Positions 23,661-29,249 of a stretch of 29,249 nucleotides of DNA are shown here, piece by piece (the first letter of the stretch is position 1; each line of letters opens with the position of its first letter). The position numbers were made by a program, and so were the translations under genes. Origin of the DNA: JBCDGZ01 sp038750655 (GTDB taxonomy: Bacteria; Bacteroidota; Bacteroidia; Chitinophagales; Saprospiraceae); contig JBCDGZ010000104.1 of the NCBI GenBank assembly GCA_038750655.1, positions 1 to 29,249 of the forward strand. The letters are read 5' to 3'. The notes beneath the pieces are model-generated. The model had not been told where the DNA came from and made no database searches. It saw only the letters and a list, made by a program, of their open reading frames with translations.

Positions 23661-24830
23661 ATGAGAAGATGGTCTTTATTAATCGTTTTGTTGCTCACCG
23701 CCAGCCTTGGACTCCAGGCTAAAGGCATTGATTTTTTTCACGGTAGTTGGGAAGAGGCACTCGAAGAGGCCAAAAGGCAGGAGAAAATAATTTTCATCGA
23801 TGCGTATACCACCTGGTGCGGCCCCTGTAAGCGCATGGCCAAGACGGTTTTTACGGATGGGGCAGTTGGAGAATTTTACAACCAGAACTTCATCTGCATG
23901 AAAATCGATATGGAAAAGGAGATGGGGATGAAGTTTCAACAAAAATATCCCGTCAGGGCCTATCCAACACTCTATTACATTGATGGTAATGGCAAGGTGG
24001 TGCATAAGGTGAAAGGAGGACGTCAGGCTGAGCAATTCATCGCTTTAGGTCGCTCGGTGCTCGGCAAGTACGATAATAGTGAAGAATATGCTAAAGCTTA
24101 CGAGGAGGGCGACCGCTCTCCGGAGCTGGTGTACAAATACGTCAAGGCCCTGAATAAGGCCGGCAAATCTAGTCTGAAGATTGCTAACGACTATATCAAA
24201 TCTCAGAAAGATTTGCGTACGCCGGATAATCTGAAATTCATCCTCGAAGCCACTACTGAGGCAGATTCGCGTATTTTTGGTCTGCTCATTGAACATCGCT
24301 CCGACATTGTTGCGCTGACTTCTGAGGAAGCTGTAAAAGAACGCATTGAAAAGGCCTGTCGCAAAACAGCTCAGAAAGCCGTTACTTTTGAGAGCGAAGA
24401 CCTGCACGAGGAGGCGAAGGGAAAAATGAAAGCCTATTATCCCGAAAAGGCGGAAGAGTTTAGCTACCAAACGGACCTGAATTTCTACAAAACCATGCAC
24501 GACACTAAGCAATACGTTAAGGTCTGTAATGATTATGTGAAAAAGGTGGTGAAAAAGGACCCCGATCGGCTGCTGGCATTAGCCAAAGAAATCTCCAGCA
24601 GCTTTAGCCGGGATGCTAAAGCCATGAATTTGGCCGAACAGCTGGCCAAGAAGTCCGCCAAGAATGGAGCGACGTACAGCTATTACTATACTTACGCGCA
24701 AATTTTACTGAAAAACGGCAAGAAGAAGGAGGCCATGAAGAATGCCGAGAAGTCGCTCGAATTGGCCAAGGATGCTCGTAATGCGCACGAAGGCATCAAG
24801 CGCCTGATCAATCAGATTAAAGAAAGTTAG
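23661..24830 (+). CDS. Secreted thioredoxin-fold protein with helical C-terminal domain (paralogue 1)
   Basis: A 389-residue protein with a signal peptide (about 1-20, ending L-Q-A). The thioredoxin domain spans about 21-135, with active site W-C-G-P-C (Cys53 and Cys56) and the cis-proline loop A-Y-P-T-L (Pro101). Residues 140-389 are helical and lysine-rich, ending in a TPR-like hairpin (Y-A-Q-I-L-L-K-N-G-K-K-K-E-A-M-K-N-A-E-K). It should exchange disulfides in periplasmic or surface proteins; reductase versus oxidase is not decidable here. A paralogue starts 10 bp downstream. Confidence 0.9.
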   Translation: MRRWSLLIVLLLTASLGLQAKGIDFFHGSWEEALEEAKRQEKIIFIDAYTTWCGPCKRMAKTVFTDGAVGEFYNQNFICMKIDMEKEMGMKFQQKYPVRAYPTLYYIDGNGKVVHKVKGGRQAEQFIALGRSVLGKYDNSEEYAKAYEEGDRSPELVYKYVKALNKAGKSSLKIANDYIKSQKDLRTPDNLKFILEATTEADSRIFGLLIEHRSDIVALTSEEAVKERIEKACRKTAQKAVTFESEDLHEEAKGKMKAYYPEKAEEFSYQTDLNFYKTMHDTKQYVKVCNDYVKKVVKKDPDRLLALAKEISSSFSRDAKAMNLAEQLAKKSAKNGATYSYYYTYAQILLKNGKKKEAMKNAEKSLELAKDARNAHEGIKRLINQIKES

Positions 24831-24840
24831 ACAGTTTGAT

Positions 24841-25998
24841 ATGAATAAGACCTTTGTATGTATCGCCCTGTTATTGGGCAGTATCAGCTTGACCGCTCAG
24901 GACAGCGGTATCCATTTTAAGCACGAGGCCTGGGCCGAGGTGCTGGCGCAAGCGGCCAAAGAAAGTAAGATGATCTTCGTCGATGCTTACACCACCTGGT
25001 GTGGTCCCTGCAAGAAGATGAGCAAGGAAATTTTTCCGCAAAAGGCAGTCGGTGATTTTTTTAATAAAAACTTCATCAATGTTAAGCTAGATATGGAAAA
25101 GGGCGAAGGCCCTACCGTCGCTCAGCAATATGATGTTATGGTCTATCCTACATTGCTCTTTCTGGCGGCTGATGGTACTTTAGTGCACCGCTCCGCAGGC
25201 TATCACAATGTTGATCAGTTCCTAGAGTTGGGCAACATTGCTCTTGATCCTAACCGCCGCCTCTCCGCCATGGACAGCCGCTACGCCTCCGGCGACCGCA
25301 GCCCCGAATTTCTCTACGCCTATACCCTCTCTCGCTTCGAGGCGCAGGATGGCTCCCACGCCGCCATCGCCGAAGAATACATGGCCACCCAAAACGACTG
25401 GGCGACCGATGACAACCTACAATTTCTCTTCTCCTTTATCGCCGATACCGACTCCAAAATGTTCGATTACCTGCTGGATAATCGCCAGGTCTTTGCCGAA
25501 AACTTCGGTACTCGCGCTGTGACGGCCAAAATCCAGGACTTGATCTACAGTAAAGTCTACGACAGCGCCGACAACTCTAGTGTCGACCAAGTCGCCGCCC
25601 TCTTCAAGCGGGCCTACCCCGACAAGGCCGACCAACTCACCATGCGCTTCCGAATGGCCTACTACCGCCAGGCTGGCGACCGCGAGGGCTACGCCCAATC
25701 CGCCGTCGCCTACTTTGATAAATACGATGGGGAAGCTGATGAGCTGAATGAAACGGCCTGGACCTTCTTCCGCGTCATCAAAGACAAGAAATTGCTGAAA
25801 AAGGCGGTCAAGTGGTCTAAAGAAGCCATCAAGCAGGAAAATAGTTACTACAATAACGATACCCTGGCTGCTCTTTACCACAAGCTAGGCAAGAAGCGCA
25901 AAGCGCGCAAAACTGCCGAACGGGCCATTGAAATGGCCAAGGCGGAAGGGGTAGATTACTCGGAGACGGAGAAGTTGTTGGCGGAGATTAATGGGTAA
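24841..25998 (+). CDS. Secreted thioredoxin-fold protein with helical C-terminal domain (paralogue 2)
   Basis: A 385-residue protein with the same plan as its upstream neighbour. The signal peptide ends L-T-A-Q (about residue 20), the active site is W-C-G-P-C (Cys54 and Cys57), the cis-proline loop is V-Y-P-T-L (Pro103), and a helical half contains the shared G-D-R-S-P-E-[FL] motif and a C-terminal TPR-like hairpin. The shared block D-A-Y-T-T-W-C-G-P-C-K and the 10-bp spacing point to tandem duplication and co-transcription. The helical half has diverged more than the thioredoxin half, and mid-gene codons are markedly C-rich, so the two copies may have different partners. Confidence 0.9.
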   Translation: MNKTFVCIALLLGSISLTAQDSGIHFKHEAWAEVLAQAAKESKMIFVDAYTTWCGPCKKMSKEIFPQKAVGDFFNKNFINVKLDMEKGEGPTVAQQYDVMVYPTLLFLAADGTLVHRSAGYHNVDQFLELGNIALDPNRRLSAMDSRYASGDRSPEFLYAYTLSRFEAQDGSHAAIAEEYMATQNDWATDDNLQFLFSFIADTDSKMFDYLLDNRQVFAENFGTRAVTAKIQDLIYSKVYDSADNSSVDQVAALFKRAYPDKADQLTMRFRMAYYRQAGDREGYAQSAVAYFDKYDGEADELNETAWTFFRVIKDKKLLKKAVKWSKEAIKQENSYYNNDTLAALYHKLGKKRKARKTAERAIEMAKAEGVDYSETEKLLAEING

Positions 25999-26101
25999 AT
26001 AAATTGTTAAATTTTTTTAAAAAACTATTTTTTTTGCTTGTTTAAAGTAAATGGCGATATATTGTAAGCAGTAATTTTATACGACCTTTCTATTACTGCC
26101 T

Positions 26102-28468
26102 ATGAAAACTTACATTACCTTTCTTTTGTCCGTTTTTTTACTGTCTATTCTTTCTGCGCAAGACCATTCGGATTTTTCGCCGCTCATCATTAACGAAATT
26201 GGCTTGACTACCTCCGGCCAGCAATACATAGAGTTACTGGTAATTGGTAATCCCGAATCACCTGACGATCCTATTAATCTTAGGGATTGGATTATCGATA
26301 ATCAATCTAGTCTCTCTGCGGGAGATAGTAGTTTTGTTAGATTCGGAAGTTGTTTTTCTTCAATTCTTCCCGGAACACTCATATTGATCTATGATCATCA
26401 AGGAAAGGGGAGTGCGATTTCATTTGCCGCAAATGGAACTCCAAATAGTGAAGGGGTCTATCAATTGTCAATGGATGATGTCTGCTTGGAAATTTGTGAT
26501 GAAGGAGGAGAAGGCAGTTTTGAGTGTGGGCCTATTTCTTCTTCAAAAGGCTGGAATGATGTATTGGCCCTATCCTCGTCAGGAGATGTTTTACAAATAA
26601 GATCACCGGATGGAAGATTACAGTATGCCCTCAATTGGATGGGAGACCAATACGAATTTTATCATCAGCCTCAAACTGTTGATTTTACTCCCGTTGGTGG
26701 TGGAGACATCCCAAAAATTCCTATCGAATTAAAGGAATGGTGTGATCATTATGATGTTATTTATGATCATAGCCCAACAGGATCACCAGGAACTTATAAT
26801 TCAATAAATAATGGTAATTTTATTCATGATTTGGCTTCTGGAACCTTGAAAGCCCCTCTGTCTATGCAATGTCAGTCTGTTGATAATGAACAAGATACAA
26901 CATCTGCGTCTATTCAGATTCAGGGAGGAGTAGGAAGCTACACTATTCAGTGGTCAGGGCCATCGAATGGAAGCCAAGTAGTTACTGCCACAGGAGAGCA
27001 TTTGATTCCAAATTTATTGCCGGGAAGATACGAGATTACAGTTAGCGACGCACGAGGATGCACTAAGCATTGTTCTTTCATAACGATAAGATCTCGTGGT
27101 GGGACGATATGTGAAGGAGAATGTGAGGAAATCGGGCAGGAGACAGACTACTGTTTCAAATGGAGTCCTGAGGAAGGTTTAGCAGATGCGAAGTCCAGTG
27201 TGACGGAGGCTTGTCCAGAAGAAACGACTACTTATACCTTGACCTTGACGGATGATGATGGGAATTTGGTAGGGACGAGTGAGTATGAGGTGGAGGTTAT
27301 GGAAGTGGAGGTAGCGATTGAGCCTGATCCTGGGATTATTTGTGGGGGAACGCCTATCACACTAGATGCTGGGGCAGGATTTGTGAGTTATGAGTGGGTA
27401 GATGATGGAGGGAATATATTAGGTGTTGAGCCTGCATTAGCAGTCAGTATAGCTGGAACTTATACTGTAAATGTGTTAGATGGGAATGGTTGTTCTGGAA
27501 GTGATGATGTAGAGGTATTTAATGGGGATAATCCCATAGAAATAAAGCAGTATTTTGAAAATTATGGATATGATTGCATCCCTGTTTCTGTTGATCAATT
27601 ACCCCCTGGTTTAGTAGGTAATGGAAGTGTGAGCAGAGGGAACGATATAATTATATCAATTGAAGGAAACGAACTCAATCTATCAGAACAGATGGATGCT
27701 CTATTGGGGCAGTTTACCGCAGCAGGTTATACTGGTGAATACAATTTTACTGATAATGAGGATTTTTGTAACGGGACTTTTGAACAAGTAGATGAGCTTT
27801 ATCAAAACTCAACTTTGAACTATAACATTTGGATACATATTTGGGAAAATCCTATTTCGAGTGATGATGATTGTATCTTTATTAAACAAAGAATAAATGT
27901 TCCTAATAATATTACTGATTTACCAGTAAATACCAGTGGATATGATGATTGTAGTGTAGGTCAGAATGGGATTATTTATTTAGATCATAGGCGTGCGTTA
28001 CAAATGCTGGAATTTGCTATTCAAAAATTAGAGGAGTATGATGGGGTAAATCCCTCTTGTGTTAAAGATGCACTTACGCTCCATTTTAATGGGGCTGATA
28101 GTGAATTATTTGCTGATTTTATTAGGCTAAATCTAAGATATTTGAAGTTTATGGCCTCCTCGTTTGCGGATTACAGATGTGTACCAAATGGTCAAATTTT
28201 TTGTGATTCCAATTCGTTTGCATTTGCATATCCTTGTATTCCCTTTACTAATATTTCTTTGTGTGATCCAGCATATTTTGGTCAGAACGATATAGATCGA
28301 TCAGCCACCATAATTCATGAGTTGACTCACAAATATGGATGTAATGCAGATTTAGGATACTACTGGAATGGAAAGGGGATAGATTATCAACAAAATTCTA
28401 CATTCCTTCAGACGATAAATGCGGATTCTTATGCTGAATTGGTCAAATCAATTTATAATAACTGTTAG
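26102..28468 (+). CDS. Secreted multidomain protein ending in a deuterolysin-like (M35) zinc peptidase
   Basis: A 788-residue protein with a signal peptide (about 1-20, S-A-Q). Residues 25-150 look like a lamin-tail/LTD-type beta domain (P-L-I-I-N-E-I-G ... Q-Y-I-E-L-L-V). Then come a SprB-like repeat (G-V-G-S-Y-T-I-Q-W-S-G-P ... L-P-G-R-Y-E-I-T-V-S-D-A-R-G-C) and two more Ig-like segments to about 475. The C-terminal 300 residues carry H-E-L-T-H (His739, Glu740, His743), then A-D-L-G-Y-Y (Asp750 is a possible third zinc ligand), I-N-A-D-S-Y-A-E-L and a final N-C. That order matches the fungal deuterolysin/peptidyl-Lys endopeptidase family M35 as I recall it. It should be a secreted zinc endopeptidase. 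No T9SS sorting domain follows. Base composition is visibly A+T-richer than the genes to its left. Confidence 0.8.
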   Translation: MKTYITFLLSVFLLSILSAQDHSDFSPLIINEIGLTTSGQQYIELLVIGNPESPDDPINLRDWIIDNQSSLSAGDSSFVRFGSCFSSILPGTLILIYDHQGKGSAISFAANGTPNSEGVYQLSMDDVCLEICDEGGEGSFECGPISSSKGWNDVLALSSSGDVLQIRSPDGRLQYALNWMGDQYEFYHQPQTVDFTPVGGGDIPKIPIELKEWCDHYDVIYDHSPTGSPGTYNSINNGNFIHDLASGTLKAPLSMQCQSVDNEQDTTSASIQIQGGVGSYTIQWSGPSNGSQVVTATGEHLIPNLLPGRYEITVSDARGCTKHCSFITIRSRGGTICEGECEEIGQETDYCFKWSPEEGLADAKSSVTEACPEETTTYTLTLTDDDGNLVGTSEYEVEVMEVEVAIEPDPGIICGGTPITLDAGAGFVSYEWVDDGGNILGVEPALAVSIAGTYTVNVLDGNGCSGSDDVEVFNGDNPIEIKQYFENYGYDCIPVSVDQLPPGLVGNGSVSRGNDIIISIEGNELNLSEQMDALLGQFTAAGYTGEYNFTDNEDFCNGTFEQVDELYQNSTLNYNIWIHIWENPISSDDDCIFIKQRINVPNNITDLPVNTSGYDDCSVGQNGIIYLDHRRALQMLEFAIQKLEEYDGVNPSCVKDALTLHFNGADSELFADFIRLNLRYLKFMASSFADYRCVPNGQIFCDSNSFAFAYPCIPFTNISLCDPAYFGQNDIDRSATIIHELTHKYGCNADLGYYWNGKGIDYQQNSTFLQTINADSYAELVKSIYNNC

Positions 28469-28470
28469 CT

Positions 28471-28749
28471 ATGCTTAATGATAAAAAAACATTAATCGTT
28501 TTAGCAAATTTAACTTGGATTATAGTAATTCTATCTTATGGTCTGATGTATGGAGGAACTAACGCTCCGGAAGTTGCCAAACATGCAGTATTTAGTTTTT
28601 GTTGCTTTCTGAGTATCATCATTAACATTCCAATATCAATTTACCTCTTCCTTGATTTTGCAAAAAATAAACATTTGAATTTATATCATTTGTTTCATCT
28701 ATTACTCAGAGGTTTTGCGATCAAATTTTTGTTTTTGGGATGGGTGTAA
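28471..28749 (+). CDS. Small integral membrane protein, unknown function
   Basis: A 92-residue protein whose ATG lies 2 bp after the peptidase stop codon, so translation is probably coupled. Hydrophobic spans lie at about residues 7-25, 40-62 and 70-91, with few charged residues between them. I recognise no family. Its tight linkage to the secreted peptidase suggests a related function, such as maturation or self-protection, but nothing in the sequence proves it. Confidence 0.65.
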   Translation: MLNDKKTLIVLANLTWIIVILSYGLMYGGTNAPEVAKHAVFSFCCFLSIIINIPISIYLFLDFAKNKHLNLYHLFHLLLRGFAIKFLFLGWV

Positions 28750-28768
28750 TACTACTAAATATTTACTA

Positions 28769-29029
28769 ATGAGAAAAAGCTCTCTTTTAATCTTATTGGC
28801 CTTGCTTTGGCTCTCTTTCTCGAGTCAGGCCCAAGGCCCTCATAGCATCGCCAACTTCACGCACGGCCCAAGCGTAGCTTTGCACATAATCGGCGATGAT
28901 GGGAGCAACGAATGGCATTACACTATAGGAGGTGAACCAGTATGCTCGAATCCTCCTTGTTTTAAGCCGTTTACACATCAAATTGAGATTTATTTTAACT
29001 CAGAATCATTTATTATACAATGCCCTTAG
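28769..29029 (+). CDS. Small secreted protein, unknown function
   Basis: I choose the ATG at 28769, which starts a clean signal peptide (M-R-K-S-S-L-L-I-L-L-A-L-L-W-L-S-F-S-S-Q-A-Q), over an in-frame start at 28715 that lies inside the previous gene. The mature part is only about 64 residues, beta-strand-like, with three cysteines (two in V-C-S-N-P-P-C and one near the C-terminus in I-I-Q-C-P). No family is recognised. It lies 19 bp after the membrane-protein gene and overlaps the next start by 10 bp. Confidence 0.55.
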   Translation: MRKSSLLILLALLWLSFSSQAQGPHSIANFTHGPSVALHIIGDDGSNEWHYTIGGEPVCSNPPCFKPFTHQIEIYFNSESFIIQCP

Positions 29030-29249
29030 CTCGGATTATCACGAAATACTTTATGATAAGCATAGCCTGTCTAGTGCTCGGTTGTATGAATACGCCTAAC
29101 AGAGATGAAATATGTCTTGATCAAATAATTTGTCAAATCTATGTATCAGGAGGGTTGCTTTATGCTCACTCTAATGAGGTCAATTATCGAGAGAAGGATA
29201 AAGCTAAATTAGCACAACAATTGGTTGAAATTACAATACCATATCGAGA
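29020..29249 (+). CDS. Predicted lipoprotein, partial at right edge
   Basis: The frame is open from an ATG at 29020, inside the last codons of the preceding gene, to the window end (76 codons seen). A second ATG at 29053 gives a tighter lipoprotein signal: M-I-S-I-A-C-L-V-L-G-C-M-N-T-P, with the Cys after V-L-G lipidated. The visible mature part has two more cysteines (E-I-C-L-D-Q-I-I-C). No family is recognised, and the C-terminus is outside the window. Confidence 0.5.
   Translation, partial: MPLARIITKYFMISIACLVLGCMNTPNRDEICLDQIICQIYVSGGLLYAHSNEVNYREKDKAKLAQQLVEITIPYR

Noticed and set aside
26053..26066. Sigma-54-like TGGCGA...TTGTA and promoter-like TATATTG ahead of the M35 gene
   Set aside because: The GG-to-G gap is 9 nt and not 10, and TATATTG is one base short of TAnnTTTG. 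Neither is good enough to call.
28715..28768. Upstream in-frame start of the small secreted protein
   Set aside because: It lies in the preceding gene. The ATG at 28769 begins a proper signal peptide.
1..29249. CRISPR array, insertion sequence, phage or plasmid origin
   Set aside because: I saw no short regularly spaced direct repeats, transposase or integrase frame, or iteron cluster. The only regular repeat is the protein-coding 291-nt array.

Overview
The window looks like chromosomal DNA from a member of the Bacteroidota, plausibly a Saprospiria/Lewinella-type bacterium. The lineage is an inference. It rests on a C-terminal type IX secretion (T9SS) sorting domain on one giant protein, SprB-like and Ig-like adhesion repeats, a SusC-like TonB-dependent receptor, the DUF1800/DUF1501 pair, and several promoters of the Bacteroidota form TTG-N20-TAnnTTTG. 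No transposase, integrase, CRISPR array or rRNA was seen. Only one RNA gene, a tRNA-Asn, was found.

Layout. (1) 22-5324, visibly A+T-richer: a coiled-coil/transmembrane/Ig-array protein of unknown function, then 17 bp later a TonB-dependent receptor. A hairpin terminator separates them from a tRNA-Asn gene on the minus strand. (2) 5548-10917: a PfkB-family kinase and a 1395-residue secreted acetyl-xylan-esterase-like protein. The esterase carries seven Ig-like repeats of exactly 97 residues and a T9SS tail. (3) 10943-14096: a 42-residue membrane protein not usually called by gene finders, a trans-3-hydroxy-L-proline dehydratase-type proline racemase homologue, and a convergent aminopeptidase P whose stop codon shares a CTAG with it. 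(4) 14575-18644: sigma-54 (rpoN), a membrane histidine kinase and a convergent class III aminotransferase overlapping the kinase by 80 bp. Two similar sigma-54-like elements lie upstream of rpoN and of the kinase. (5) 18881-22742: a GH25 lysozyme lipoprotein, then a minus-strand run of DUF1800, DUF1501 and a SpoU methyltransferase. (6) 22939-25998: a TPR lipoprotein and two tandem paralogous thioredoxin-domain proteins. (7) 26102 to the right edge, again A+T-rich: a secreted multidomain protein ending in what I read as an M35 (deuterolysin/aspzincin) zinc peptidase, followed by three tightly packed small genes for a membrane protein, a secreted protein and a lipoprotein (partial).

Together the genes describe a surface-active, macromolecule-degrading lifestyle: polysaccharide esterase, peptidases, hydroxyproline catabolism, lysozyme and TonB uptake. 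The parts that look least described are the first protein with its coupled receptor, the M35-containing right-hand cluster, the 42-residue membrane protein, and the candidate sigma-54 control of rpoN and the kinase. No claim here was tested by database search.
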